A stretch of DNA of 64,000 nt from Ilex aquifolium (GCA_951799425.1 OX637395.1:10456451-10520450); one strand, 5' to 3'. Numbered from the stretch's first letter, positions 8,704-21,976 are shown. The notes: generated from the letters alone by a model not told the origin. A program made the numbers and translations.

Positions 8704-11700
8704 TTACTGAAAAAATTTCTTAAGGTGCTCGGCATTCCATGAATGAGGTAGAACCTTCCCTTCCTCTGTTTGCAACTCGTAATTCCCCAGTCTGATTATC
8801 CTTGACACGATATAGGGCCCTTCCCAGTTGGGTCCCAATTTCCCATGCGTGGGATCCTTTCTTGCAAGCAGGAGCCTCCTAAGTACCAGGTCTCCAGCCT
8901 TAAAACTTCTGTGCCTTACCTTCCTGTCGTAATACCTCGCAGTTTTCCTTTGGTAAATGCGGATACGGTGAAGAGCTCTGCCTCTCTTTTCATCCAAGAG
9001 ATCGAGGTTTAGTAAGAGAGATTCTTCGTTGTGCTCGGCGTCTGCAAATTCCACCCTTGGAGATTGGAGCCCTATCTCTACTGGGGCCACCGCCTCGGTT
9101 CCAAAGGCCAATGCAAAAGGGGTTTCCTGAGTTGCAGATTTGACGGTTGTCCTGTAGGCCCACAATACCTCAGGGATGTATTCCACCCACTTCCCTTTCA
9201 GGTTTTCCAGTTTGGTCTTCAAAGCCGACTTTATGGTTCTGATTGTGACCTCTGCCTGTCCATTGGATTGGGGATGTGCAGGAGCCGAGAAATAGTTCTT
9301 GATTCCGAGCTCAGCACAAAAACTTTTAAATTTTGAGTTATCAAACTGCTTTCTGTTGTCAGATACGAGCGCTCTAGGAACTCCAAACCTGCAAACTATC
9401 GACTTCCACACGAAGTTTTGAACTTTTTGCTCTGTGATTGTCGCCAAAGGTTCGACCTCCGCCCACTTGGTGAAGTAATCCACTCCTATGATGGCAAACT
9501 TGCACTGCCCCACACCAGTGGGAAGGGGGCCCAGAATGTCCAAACCCCACTGCTGAAAAGGCCAGGGGCTTACCACCGAGGTTAGGAGCTCGGGAGGACA
9601 GTGGGACACATTGGCATGCTCCTGGCAGGTTTTGCATTTTCTTACTAAGTCGGTGGCATTTTTGAGCATAGTGGGCCAATAATACCCTTGTCTTAGTACT
9701 TTTCCCGCCAAGGCTCGGGCTCCTACGTGATTGCCACATATTCCTTCATGTACCTCTCTGAGTATGTAGTTGGCATCCTCATCTCCTACGCACTTAAGGA
9801 GAGGCGTTGAAAATCCACGTTTGTATAGCTTTCCTTGCATCAAGGAAAATATGGCTGACCTGGTCCTCAGCCTGGATGCCTCCTTAGCATCGTTCGACAA
9901 AGTTCCATTCTGCAGGTATTCTATGATGGGGTCCATCCAGCTTGGCTGAGCTTCAATTGATAGAATTTCCTCTTCTTCGATGCTTACCGAAGGCTTTGGA
10001 AGGTGCTCCACTGGAATTAGCCTATCCAAATCTTCTTGCGAGGCAGTTGCTAACCTTGCCAGAGCGTCTGCTCGTGAATTCTCCGTTCTGGGCACGTATC
10101 TGACCTTAACCTGCACAAACTTTTTCATTAGTTCTCGTACCTTTTTGAGGTAAAGGACCATCTTTTCGCCTCTTGCCTCGTAACACTCTTCTATCTGCTT
10201 TACCACCAGTTGAGAGTCACTGCAGATCTCCAGCTGCTCTGCTTCCACAGAGTAAGCAAGATTAAGCCCAGCGACGACAGCTTCATATTCCGCCTCATTA
10301 TTGGAGGCTTTGAACCCAAATCTAAGGGCATATTCGACGTCTACTCCTTCTGGGGAGGTCAGGATTATTCCTGCGCCGCTTCCCTGAGCATTGGCAGCTC
10401 CATCCACTGAAAGCTTCCACATGGGGAGATCTGGTATTAAATCCGTGGTTTCCATAGGCGCTGCTGCTGTGAATTCTGCAATAAAATCTGCCAAAATTTG
10501 CCATTTGATGGCAGTTCTTGGCTTATATCTGATATCAAACTCACTGAGCTCTATGGCCCATTTAACCAACCTCCCCGAGGATTCTGGCTTGTGTAGCACT
10601 TGTTTCATTGGCTGATCTGTTGGAACCTCGATAGTATGGGCCTGGAAATAAGGTCTGAGTCTCCTAGCTTTTGTAACCAGAGCTAGAACGAGCTTTTCCA
10701 TTTTTGGATATCTCTCTTCTGCCCCCCTCAGAGCTCTGCTACAGTAGTAGACTGGTTGCTGGGCTCTGTCTCGCTCCCTAACTAGCGCCGCACTTGTTGA
10801 AAAATCCGAAACTGCTAGATAGAGGGTGAGGACTTCTCCTTCTAAAGGGCTTACCAATACTGGAGGGGAGCTCATGTAACCTTTTAGGGATTTGAATGCT
10901 TCTTCACACTCGGCATCCCACTGGAATGCCTTCTTCAAAATTTGAAAAAAAGGCTGGCATTTATCGCTTGACCTAGACACGAAACGGCTCAGTGCAGCTA
11001 TTCTGCCTGTCAAGCGTTGCACCTCTTTTGTGTTGGATGGCGACTGCATTTCCACCATTGCTCTAACCTTCTCTGGATTAGCTTCGATCCCTCTGCTACT
11101 AACTATAAAACTCAGAAATTTTCCCGCTGAGACCTCAAATGCGCATTTCGCAGGGTTGAGCTTCATTCTGTACTCCTTTAGAATTCGAAATGACTCAGCT
11201 AAGTGCTTGATGTGGAGCTCTGCTTTCAGTGATTTTACTAGCATATCATCAATGTAAATTTCCATGGACGCTCCTATTTGTTTCTGGAACATCCTATTCA
11301 CTAGCCGCTGGTAAGTGGCTCCAGCGTTCTTCAATCCGAAGGGCATGACCTGATAACAATATGTTCCCTATTCAGTTACAAAGGAGGTTTTCTCTTGATC
11401 GCTGGGATCCATCCTGATCTGGTTGTAGCCTGAGAAGGCGTCCATGAAACTGAGGAGCTCGTGCCCTGCAGTGGCATCCACTATTAGGTCAATCCGAGGT
11501 AAAGGAAAACTGTCTTTGGGGCATGCTCGGTTGAGATCAGTGAAGTCGATGCACAGCCGCCACTTTCCATTGGTCTTCTTTACAAGAACTACGTTTGCTA
11601 ACCAGGTGGGGTAATCAACCTCCCTAATAGCCTTGGCACGAAGGAGTTTGCCGACCTCCTCATTGATTGCCCTTTGTCTTTCAGAGGCAAAGCTCCTCCT

Positions 11701-14175
11701 CTTCTGTTTGATGGGTTTGCAAGTTGGGTTCACGCATAGCTTATGGGTAATAACCGAAGGGTCAATTCCTTCCATTTCTTCTTGCTTCCAAGCAAACACT
11801 CCTACATTCTCTTTTAAGAACCGGATGAGGAGTTCTTTGAGTTCAGCGTTTAGTTTGGAACCCACATAAACGAGGTGTTCTGGCTTCTCATCAAGTTGAA
11901 CTGGTTCCAGCTCTTCCGATGGCATTGGTCTTGTCTCCATCTCGTCTCTCATGTCGAGTTCATCCAGTTGGATGTTCTCAACCTCCTTCCTTTTTACTGA
12001 AGCCATATAGCACTCCCTTGCTATACGCTGGTCTCCTCGGACTACTCCGATTCCATTTTCTGTAGGGAATTTTACAACTAAATGATAGGCAGATGGGATT
12101 GCCTTCATAGAATTAAGGGATGGCCTTCCAAGCAAGATGTTGTATGCAGAGGGTGCATCGACTACTAGGAATTTCACGGTGGTGGTGGCTTGGCAAGGTG
12201 GGTCCCCTAGGGTGAGCACGAGCTGGATTGAGCCTAAGGGGAACACCCTTTCCTCGGAGAATCCCAGCAAGTGAGTGCTTACTGATTCAAGTCTCTCCCT
12301 TCCTATGTCCATCTTGTCAAACGCAGGCGCGAAAATGATATCTGCTAAGCTCCCACTATCGATTAGAACCCGATGAACAGTTCTATTAGTCACCACAGCT
12401 CGTACCACCAATGGATCATCATGGGGATATTGGTATCCCTCCAAATCAGCGTCTGAGAAAGTGATTGCCGTATCCAAGCGTGGTGCCTTGGACACAGCGT
12501 GCACTTCGAGAGCTTCTTCGGCTCTGATTCGTCGAAGGTGTGCTTTCCTGGCTGAGCTGGACTCCCCTCCTCCTGCGAATCCTCCTGATATTACTCTGAT
12601 CTCCCCTAGAGGCTGCTGGTGTGGTGCCGGTGCCTGCTGCCGAAGTGGCGGAGGCGGAAGGGCTCGATTCTGATTGTCATTGGCTACAAAGCGACGTAGC
12701 TGACCTCGCTGAATCAAGAATTCTATTTCCTTCTTTAGTTGAATGCAGTCATTAGTATGGTGGCCATGATCTCTGTGATAGTCACAGTACTTAGTGGGGT
12801 CTCTCTTGGCTGGGTCTGCCTTCATCCGAGGTGGCCATCTCAAGAATTTCTCGTTCTGAACCTCATATAGAACCTGTGACACATCGGCAGTGAGGGGGGT
12901 GAATCGCTGAGGTCCGTATCGGGGCTGTAGCTCGGGCTGCGGGGGGCCCAGGCGATCTCTAACATTTCCTCTTCTTTTGGGCGAGCGGTCCCTTTCCCTT
13001 CTTGGAGACCTCTCCCGCCCTTTTTCCTTTCTGGGGCTCCTGTCTCTTCTCTTTTCTTCTTTTTCTTTTTCCTTACGTGAGGATGTACCCCCTACTTTGG
13101 AAAGGAGTGCCTCTTCGCCATTTATATACTTCTCTGCCTTGGCTAATACCTCAGCCATACTTGCCTGCGGATTCTTCGATATGGAGAACATTAAATCCTT
13201 GGACTGCACTCCCAACCCTGCAATGAAGGCAGTTATGGCGAATTTCTCGTATGGAACGTCTACTTTTAGGGTCTCCGAATTGAACCTTTGGACATAAGAC
13301 CTCAGGTTTTCTTGAGGCCCCTGTCTCACATTCAGCAGGTGGTAGCTAGGTTTTCTGTATATCCGGGCTCCTATAAAATGAGATACGAATGCTATGGAGA
13401 GTTCTTTGAAGGATGAGATCGAGGCTGGTGGGAGCCTGTGAAACCAGGCTAGGGCGGAGCCTTTCAGGGTGATGGCAAAAGCTCTGCAACGTACAGGATC
13501 CTGGTATCCATGTAGCTCCATCTGGTTCTTGTAAGTGTTGAGATGATCAACAGGATCCTTCGTTCCGTCAAAGACCTATATCTGTGGCGTCCTAAACTTC
13601 GGTGGGAGTGGAAAGTGTAGCACTCCGGTGGTGAATGGAGACTCGGTTTGCTGCACCAAGACATCCATTGTAACCGGGGCCTTGCTCTTTACCGCCTCCT
13701 TCATGTGGCTGAGCTCTTGTTGGATGTCTTTGAAGCGTTGTTCCCAGCGCTGCTCTTTCCTGTCCGGCGGATAAGGGAAAAAATCATCCCTGTCACCCCC
13801 GTCGTTCTGACTTTGCACCTCGTCGTTATGGCCATTCCTAGGAGGTACATAAGGAGCGTGCCCCCTGGTTTGACTGCTTTCTCCTCCTTCGTCGACCTCT
13901 CTGATGGGGTCCCAGTGTCGCCGCTCCCTGTAAGGGGGGTTATTCTGGCCTTCTTGGGCCGGTTGTGCCTCTTGCGGGCGTTGTACGAGCTTTGATAGCT
14001 CGGCATTTTCCTTTAGCAGTCGTTGGTTGACGAGGCGAAGGGCTTCCAACTCGTTATTAATGGGGGAATTCGCTTCCTGGATGTTCCCGGGTTGTCTGCC
14101 GTTGGTGGCTTCCTGCTGATCTTGCATTCGGGGTGGGTTTGTTTGGCTTCTGCTCATATTTCGAGTTGTTACCAT
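8704..14175 (-). pseudogene. Element A gag-pol polyprotein with two nonsense codons
   Basis: One frame of 1,824 codons from the ATG at 14175 (MVTTRN) to the stop at 8704; no frameshift. Domains: gag 229-320; [11 protein letters not shown] zinc-knuckle-like motif near 464; protease DSG near 606; RT with FMDAFSG near 910 and YIDD at 974-977; RT-linked RNase H; a second RNase H with D1258, E1294, D1320 and D1370; integrase with an HHCC zinc finger and D1546, D1606, E1642; GPY-type C-terminus. TAG codons interrupt it at 13576-13578 (Glu in B and C) and 11368-11370 (Gln in B and C). The integrase motif reads SDNRKQF where B and C have SDNGKQF, a possible extra defect. The second RNase H is the mark of the Tat lineage. 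Makes the structural and replication proteins of the element when intact. Confidence 0.95.
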
Positions 14176-14216
14176 CAGTCACTGAGGAATCAGCTTACTT
14201 GTAACAGGAACAGTCG

Positions 14217-14234
14217 TTCCCACAGACGGCGCCA
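14217..14234 (-). promoter_or_regulatory. Element A primer-binding site
   Basis: The minus strand reads TGGCGCCGTCTGTGGGAA three bases inside the right LTR. The leading TGG pairs with the CCA end of a tRNA. The same 18 bases occur in B and C. I do not assign the tRNA with confidence. Confidence 0.85.
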
Positions 14235-14237
14235 AAC

Positions 14238-14952
14238 TGATGGCGTAAACTCGAGCGTACGAGCTATGGGATTGGATTGTGTGTTATGTACGATCCACGT
14301 AGGGCTTGATATGATATCTGAGCTACAAGGCTCGTGAATTGGTGGATGAATGTTCTAATCAATCGATGTGTAGTGTGTGAAATGCAGTAGATATATAGTG
14401 GTTCACCGGCTAATGAGCTCGGTTAATCCACTCTCTAATGGAGACTCTTACTCCTTTCTCTTTATTGATCAAAAGTGGAATATGTTACAGCAGAATACTC
14501 AGGGTATCAGGGTTTTTCATCCCCCCCCCTCCATGGAGGCTGTCCTTCCCTTTTATAGCCTCATGCTTACCTCTAATCCGGAGTTATCTCCTACATTAAA
14601 GGGATTACGCCCTATCTTCATCTACAATCTCGGAGTGGCCTTACCTTCCCATAGCTGGCTTCAAACGACGAGATCTTTGCCCTTCATCGTGGGATTCTTC
14701 CCTTGGTTTAAGGAGAGGATCTTGGCGGGTTACGGGTTTTGTGCCTTGGATTGGCTCAGTTTCTGTTATGGATGTGTCTGCTGTCATCTTGCTGCCTTCT
14801 GGTCATTTCTCAGTTCGTGTGTTCAGCTAGGAGCTCTAGTGCTAGTTGGAAGAGCTCAGACCCTTGCTGGATGAGCTCTGCTTACTCTACCTGAGCTCCC
14901 GAGCTGAGCTTACTATCTGAGCTCGTGCCTGGGTTTATTTTAGGCATCATCA
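14238..14952 (-). repeat. Element A right LTR (5' LTR in sense orientation)
   Basis: 715 bp, TG...CA, four differences from the left LTR. It should carry the promoter for the sense genomic RNA. Confidence 0.96.
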
Positions 14953-15638
14953 TCACTATTCATTTTGGATTTGCTTGAAGCATTCAACGATCTACTTGAG
15001 GTTCTTTTTTCTTCTTCTTTTTTTCGGGTTTTGCTACTTTTGTGGTTTGCATGTTTTGGCGTTGATTTGTGCATTGATTTTGTTATTTGGGTTTAGAATT
15101 ATCTGGTTTGTTAATTTGATTGGATTAAGATTTTGAAATTTCAGAAATCTTTTAGGATTTTTGTTATTTGAACGAATTTTTTATCTAGTTCGTTCATTAA
15201 GTTCACTAACCTAATTTCTGTTTTCCGAGTGTAATTGTGAATAAAACCGAGCCTCTCATATCTCACGCAAATATCTGATTTTGCTTACATGTCTTATTCT
15301 AAATTTTGATGTTGCTATGTGTACATATAAATTTCAAATTGGTGGATGTTTATTTTGAATCTTTTGATCTATTTGAATTATAATAAAAAAAATTAATATT
15401 TGGTAGGTCTTAAGTCTGTTAAAATCCGATACGAAACGATTAACCGACACGAATCGACATGAATTTAAGTGGGTTTGGGTGAGGCCTTGGATTTGGATGG
15501 TAAATAGGTTGACCTGTTAGACCCGTTTAATAAACGGTTCGTGTTCAGGTGATATCTATTAACCCGTTTAAATAAAAATAATAAATATTTTTTGGGACAA
15601 ACACATATGCCACATTAGACTGCCACACAAAAAATACA
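14953..15638. other. End of the split host repeat, then AT-rich intergenic DNA
   Basis: From 14953 to about 15060 the sequence continues the tandem unit broken at 942 ('gcattcaacgatctacttga', T-rich tract, 'ttttgctacttttgtggttt'). From there to 15638 it is AT-rich with no gene; 15430-15560 is rich in 'acccgttt' and 'ttaacc' words. Confidence 0.65.
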
Positions 15639-16590
15639 GGAGAAATTCCACCTAAACTCCATAAAGTTTGTCACTTGATTATCTACACTCCTTGATATTT
15701 AAAATATTACATATAAACCCCCTAAAATTTATACGTACGTAACATATAGACCCCTACCGTTAAATATCCGTTAGTAAATTATATTCAGACTTCTAAAATT
15801 TGAAATATATAATATTTATACCCCTCAAATTTAAAATATTATTCTTTTACCAAAAATACTACAATTAAAGATAAAATATCAAATATTTTAAATTTTACAA
15901 CCAAAATTCATGTTCTATTATGTCATTTATTGAAATAAAATCAAAAATAAAAATTTAATTTTTTCTTTAAAAAATCATAATTAGTATCATTGATGCCAAA
16001 ATTTGGACGACCACCATGTCAATTTGGACTTGTACTAAATGGACTTTTCACATTAGATCAAAATTTTCAACATCAAGTATGAACATATGAAATAAGTCTA
16101 ATCAATACATTTGCATGTTCTATTATATCATCTATATTGATATAAAAATCAAACAAAATTCTAATTTTTTGAAGAAAAAATAGTAATCAATATAAATATA
16201 TTAAGAAACTCAATTCAACACTTATTTGTATACGATTATACTGTGTATTGGAACAAAACAAAAAAAATCAAATAAGGGGTCAAACTATAATGACCATAAT
16301 ATCTTATATCTTTAATTGATGCAATTTGGTCGTTTAATATATTTTGTTAGTTCTATAATTAATAAAAGGTCTAAGTATAATATTTTTAAACTTGAGATGC
16401 CTAAGTGTTACATGTCTACAAATTTCAAAGGGTCTGGGTGCAATTTATTAATAGATATACTCATGGACATTAACAGCATGAATCTAAGTGTTATGTGCGT
16501 ACAAATTTTAAGGGTCTGTATATAATATTTCAAATAATAGAGATCTAAATGATTAAGTAACAAACCTTAAGAGTTTGGTGTAAATTTCCC
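15639..16590. mobile_element. Candidate long-TIR MITE (Mutator-like)
   Basis: The first about 120 bp and the reverse complement of the last about 120 bp are clearly related. Left: 'ggagaaattccacctaaact'. Right, reversed: 'gggaaatttacaccaaactc'. Both continue through 'tttgt(c/t)acttgat/aat' and 'aaaatttatacg/aaaatttgtacg'. Flanks aaaaataca (15630-15638) and aaaaatata (16591-16599) match at 8 of 9 bases, the duplication length of Mutator-like elements. No transposase is visible, so it would be non-autonomous. The interior is AT-rich. Confidence 0.6.
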
Positions 16591-16602
16591 AAAAATATAT
16601 AA

Positions 16603-17430
16603 GAGCAACTCCAACGGGGAGTGCTATCTGGGGTGGCAAACCCTTAACCGCCAAAATGCCACCCCAACTTCAAAAATTCGGACTCCAACGGGGGTGGCAT
16701 CAGAGGTGGCAAAATGGCATCAAGGGGCTTTGGGGTGGCATATTTGGCAACTTTGGAGAGAATTGAGAGGTTGCAAAACAGCCGTTGGTTCTACTGTAGA
16801 ACCCACTGTTCCTCCAACGGCTATATTCACCCAAAAATTCTATAAACATACAGAGAGAGGAAAGGGGAAGGAGGTGTCTACTTGCCTGAAAATCGTTGTT
16901 GTCTCTTGCCTGTAAATCGTTGTTTAAAAAGGTTGTGGGTGTTTTAATTTTGGGTGATTTTGTTTAGGGTTTAGGGGAAGGGGAAGGGTCTGAAGGGGAA
17001 GGGGGAAGGGCAAGGGTCTAAAGGGGAAGGGGGTAGGGATTGAATCGTAGGGAAAGGGAAGGGGAAGGGGAAGAGTTGGGTCTGAATCGGTGCTGCTAGT
17101 ATTTATGTTAGGGCAAATGACATATTCTACTCCAAAATTTTTTTGTATTGACATATTCTACCCCAAAATTTATTATGTTGCTATATTTTTTTAATTTTTA
17201 GTCATTATTTATTATGTTGTTATTATTTATGAAAAACTATGTATCAAAAATACAACTTGAAATTAAAATTGGAATTGAAAATACAACTTGAAATTAAAAT
17301 TGAAATTTTGGTATCCCATTTTAGCACCTACCATTGGAGCAGATTGTGTTTTTAGGGGTGCCAAAACACTGTTCAAAGTTGTAAAATGACATTTGACACC
17401 CAATTTTTGGCAACTCCCCTTGGAGACTCT
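16603..17430. mobile_element. Candidate MITE with GAGCAACTCCAACGGGGAGT-like ends
   Basis: The left end 'gagcaactccaacggggagt' and the reverse complement of the right end 'gagagtctccaaggggagt' form an imperfect terminal inverted repeat. Ends of this kind are common in plant PIF/Harbinger-type MITEs. The interior has a G/A-rich tract (about 16970-17080) and words like 'ggggtggca' repeated near the left end. The target duplication is not clear. The frame at 16924-17154 (Pro/Leu-rich) is just the purine tract read backwards. Confidence 0.45.
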
Positions 17431-18248
17431 CAATATTTATAAGCCTAAAAAAAAACCCTTTTCCTAATTCTGACTCTCTCTCTCTCTCTCTCGTTGGCCT
17501 CTCTGTCTATTTCGGCTCTCTCTCTGTTGCCTCTCTCTCTCTCTCTCTCTCTGGCTTGAAGTGAAGCCCATTGTCACCGACTGCATCTCTCACTCTCTCC
17601 GGCGACTCTCAATCTTTTACTCTCTCCGGAGACTCTCAATCTTTCACTCTCTCCGGCTGAATCTGATGGCTAATCGGGTTGAGGTCTCTCTCTCTCCTTT
17701 TCGATTTCAGCCACAGATTTTGGGTTCTCTATGTCCCTCCTTTGATTTTATGTGTGTAGTTGTACACTTGCTGGTTGTATACACGTTGTATGTAGATTCA
17801 GGTTTTCTATTCCCATTTTGCTGGTTAAACTCCAGCAAAATTCCTGACGAATATGCATGGAATTCTCGGGAAACAAATAGTAAAATCTTCTGAAATTGAT
17901 GTAGAGAGAAAGACATTTTTCGATCATTTCATTGCAATATCCTATATTTCAGAGTGCATAAAACTAAGAATGAAATCAAACCTTCGTTAAAGCTTAAAGC
18001 ACATGACGAAAATATAATATATTTTCCTGATGAACTAAAAGGGTTAAACGGGTGATTAAAAGCATTATCGTGTTAACTCGACCTTACAACCCGATTTATA
18101 TATTAAACGGGTTAAATCAGCCATTTAATAAATAAGTCGGTTTGAAGCTTTCTACGAGTTTACTTAAATGAGTCGTGTACGAGTTTACTAGTTAACAACT
18201 CGTAACCCGTTTAACCTTACTTGGTTGTCACCCCTAAGTTTTATTAGT

Positions 18249-18309
<61 letters not shown>

Positions 18310-19401
18310 TATTTTAATTATTCATATACTTGTCCTACATGTATCCTATATTTTGGGATTTTATTGTATCCCCATATCTTGTCGGATACGACACCCGTGT
18401 CAATCTATAGGAGGCTTGATACTTGCTAGAGCATTTTGTCATTATCACAATTAGGTTAGAATAGTTGATACCCATCACAATTATGTTGATAAGTTTATTC
18501 ATTTGTATTGTTGGGGATGAGCTTGGGTTTTAATGTGAAACTGAAAGGAATTATATGGTCTTCAAATTGTAAGGCTACATTGTCGTTTGACTTCCTCATT
18601 CTTGGTGATATTCAATCCAAATTCTCCTAGCCAAATGAATTATGTGCCTAATGCATTTGCCTATCAGTTGAGAAGGTCAACACTATAATTCATAATAAAC
18701 ACACTTAGGCAGATTTTAGAGTTAATGCTCATTGTCAGAAGCCAAAAGGTATTTGTGATTTAACTAACATATGAAAATACCATGACCAACCGAACAAAGA
18801 AAAATGCTGGAAACATTCACCCAAGAGAACATATAATGATGGCCGATAGAGAGTGAAAAAATTCTGTCTAATTGCTTTCCATTTTTGTGGTTTAGTGGGA
18901 TTGATTTGAAGGGAAAAGTGTTTAGTCTTTAGTGTGATATTTTAGCAATGCATACCCAATAAGAATTGTAATATATGTTATTCTGCTGACCTGAGGAATT
19001 CTTCCATATTACAAACATGGTTTTCATTTCCATAAAACAGAATGGACACAAGATCCTTGTGTCCAGAAGATTGTGCGGTAATTATAATTTTTGTTGATGG
19101 GTTCTGTAAGAATGGTACTTTTTGCATTTGTTAATGTGTGTGTGTGCATATATATATATATATACTGGATATTACAGCCCAATGTGAATTGATTTAGGAT
19201 TAGGATTTTCCAGCTGCCGATGGCTGATCTTCCATGTCATCCTTGATTTTAGTCCCAAAAACTCAAGATTTTGTGGACTGTCATAAGCCTGAAAGAGGAG
19301 ATGTTGAGTTTTCCCTTGTTCCAAACTTGTTTTATAACGTGTTCATTCTGTTTTATAGATTTTATAGCTTTTCGGTATCAAGTGATCATTTTCACCTTCA
19401 A
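17431..19401. other. Upstream region of the TFIIE beta gene with microsatellites
   Basis: CT microsatellites at 17474-17492 and 17531-17552 are followed by 'ctctccgg(c/a)gactctcaatc' repeated about three times (17595-17660), a pattern common in plant 5' untranslated regions. A noncoding first exon of the TFIIE gene could lie here, but I cannot prove a splice. 18037-18240 has several 'aacccg(t)tta' words; a TA microsatellite covers 18254-18303 and a shorter one 19148-19164. No other gene seen. Confidence 0.5.
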
Positions 19402-21976
19402 ATGGCATCATTGCAAGAAAGTTTAAATAAATTCAAGAAGCAGCAAGAAAAGTGCCAGTCAACCCTTACAAGCATTGCAGCCAAAGCGGGATCTACAAAG
19501 GCAACAGCAACGCCTAAAGTTACACCCTATAGTACATCAGCTTCAGCCAATGCAAAGTCTCCTGCCCCGGCAATCAAATTCTCAAACGACACAGAGAGAC
19601 TCCAACACATTAACAGCATACGTAAAGCCCCTGTAGGAGCTCAGATCAAACGAGTTATAGACTTGCTGTTCGAGGTGCACATCTCATTTTTCTATTTTCT
19701 TTTATTCCATTTTTTCTATATTCTATTGATGTTGAATTGCTAACTTAGTCATTCTCATGAGATGGTTATATGAAGGTGCTACTAGGACAATATCAGACTA
19801 GAGAGGTTGGTTGAAGATTTGAGAAAAGATTGAATTTCGATAATGCAATTTAAATATGACTTTGATTGAAATATGGGGGTAAATAATGATTAGAAAGATT
19901 ATCCAATGTATTTGATACGAGGCTTCCTCTCGCTGATGACTATTTTTTATCATATAAGATATTGCAACTGCAGAGACTTTCAAGGCTTGGTTCGTTCTTG
20001 TTTTATTTATTTGCAGATAATTAGAAGTAGGTTTCCCACATTCATTTGAGAGACTTGAAACTCAAGAGTTGAGGAGGTTTTAGGTGGTCATGTGATATAT
20101 GGGAAATTGTTTGGGAGTAATGAAATTAATATATCTGTTTTGTGCTTTCTTTATTATTACATGGGAAGTGTATAATTTTTTTTTTAATTGTTTGCTTAAT
20201 TTGCTGTATACTATTAGATTTGGCTAATAATTGCTGAATCAGATTTCTATCTATTTATGAGCTTGGAATTAGAAAAGAGGAAGGTGAAAGGAGGTGGACA
20301 TGCTTTCTTTCTTTAGCAATAAGATCTGTAAAGGCTAGCGAATAGGTCCTACCGGACCTTTCATAACTCTCGATAATCAAGCTAGCAAGTGTTAGAGGAT
20401 AAGGGTAATGATGGATAGTAGATTAACTGACTTGCATGCTAAAGTTTGAGTTCTCTACCCCTATGCCACCCCAGACAAGCATTAGGGTTAGATATGCTGG
20501 CCTCTTCCTTTTGCTTATTCTTCTTATATTCCTTACGTAATTGGCTATCCAGTACCTTATCATTTAAACCATCTGCCAGCATCTTTGACAACATTTCTAC
20601 TTCTTTGAGTAGATATGCTGCATTACAACGTGAAATAGTTGTCCAAAGGATCGATATCCCAGCTTGTGATGCTGGCCCCAATCAGGGTGATAAGAACTCT
20701 GAAGTTCCTCTGGTTGGCATGAGGTCAACAATAGGCTTCCCAAAATATTAGGAAAAGCGTCAAAAAACTTGTTCACCTTCTAGAATTTCTAGGTTCCACT
20801 GTTCCTAGAATGACAAAGGTAAACCTAGGTGCTGTTGCATTTCTGTAAGGATAAGTTCCAAGGAGCCATTGCATGAGACTTCATGGAGTAATTTTGGCTG
20901 TATATACTGTTATAAGTGGAAGTTTATATTAACGAATATATCTCCCTTTTTGTGTAAGCTTTTGTTGGTAAATCCTAGTAATATGTGATTTTAGATTAGG
21001 AAGAATTACGAATAGTGATTAACTGAAGGTCCCCTGATTTATGTAGTTTTTCTATGCCTGCAGACAAGGCAAGCCTTCACACCGGAGCAAATAAATGAAG
21101 TGTGCCACGTTGATGTGAATGCCAACAAGGCTGTCTTTGACAGCCTGAGGAACAACCTAAAAGTTAGTTACAATGGCAAGTACTTCTCTTACAAGGTAAT
21201 TTTAATTTTGCAATGCTGAACCCTGTTGAACAAGCAAACGTTTTAGTATTTTATATATATTTTGAAGTTTGTACGAAGCCCTTCTTTTTGTGTTTTTCTT
21301 TTTTCAGCCATTCTCTGCAAGGATAATCGATTGATTTATAATTATTTTACAGTCCAAGCATGATCTAAAAGACAAGGATCAGCTAATTTTCTTGATACGG
21401 AAATATCCAGAGGGTATTGCAGTAATTGACCTCAAGGATGCATACCCAACTGTCATGGATGACCTACAGGTAAATTGTCTCTCTGATATGAAATGTCTTT
21501 TAGGTGGTGTGTCTAGCTGAAGTAATAGTCAAGTTGCTTGTGTTTTCCTTTTTTTGACTACACCTTATATAGCAAAACATTTTTTTAATGTACAGTTTTT
21601 TACTAATCTGTGTGTGTTTCGCTAGTCTTTGAAAGCTGCTGGCCAAATCTGGCTGCTATCGAATTTCGACTCACAGGAGGACATAGCCTACCCAAATGAT
21701 CCAAGAGTTCGCATCAAGGTTGATGATGACCTGAAAGAGCTATTCCGGAGTATTGAACTGCCATGTGATATGATTGACATTGAGAAGGATCTCCAGAAGA
21801 ACGGAATGAAGCCTGCTACAAACACGGCGAAGAGGAGAGCTGCAGCACAGGTTCATGGCATTGCGACGAAGTCCAAGCCCAAGAAGAAGAAGCATGAAAT
21901 CAGCAAGAGGACCAAGCTAACCAATGCTCACCTTCCAGAGCTTTTCGAGAAACTTAGTGTACCTGGTTCACGATAA
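19402..21976 (+). CDS. Transcription initiation factor TFIIE subunit beta, four exons
   Basis: Exons 19402-19674, 21064-21195, 21353-21469 and 21626-21976 join in frame to 290 amino acids, a normal length for plant TFIIE beta. All three introns are GT-AG and in phase 0; the first is 1,389 bp. The ATG at 19402 starts MASLQESLNKF. Exons 1 and 2 carry the first winged-helix domain (IRKAPVGAQIKRVIDLLFE, then TRQAFTPEQINEV). Exon 3 continues the core (LIFLIRKYPEGIAV). Exon 4 has the basic tail (KPKKKKHEISKR) and the end LPELFEKL. TFIIE beta pairs with TFIIE alpha in the RNA polymerase II initiation complex and helps recruit and control TFIIH in the nucleus. No frameshift or internal stop is seen, so the gene looks functional despite the transposon nest about 2.2 kb downstream. 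Confidence 0.95.

Larger units (their letters stand above)
943..14952 (-). mobile_element. Ty3/gypsy (Tat-type) LTR retrotransposon, element A
   Basis: Complete element of 14,010 bp. Both LTRs are 715 bp and begin TG and end CA on the + strand. A 5-bp target-site duplication TCACT lies at 938-942 and 14953-14957. The primer-binding site is next to the right LTR and the polypurine tract next to the left LTR, so sense transcription runs right to left. Order along sense RNA: LTR, gag-pol, three small tandem arrays, antisense gene 2, antisense gene 1, LTR. The LTRs differ at four positions by eye (about 0.56%), so the insertion is young. Gag-pol has two nonsense codons and antisense gene 1 is frameshifted. 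Family knowledge: the second RNase H and extra ORFs downstream of pol are features of the plant Tat lineage. Confidence 0.96.

Noticed and set aside
16924..17154. Pro/Leu-rich frame on the minus strand
   Set aside because: It is the translation of a G/A-rich simple tract inside a MITE candidate.
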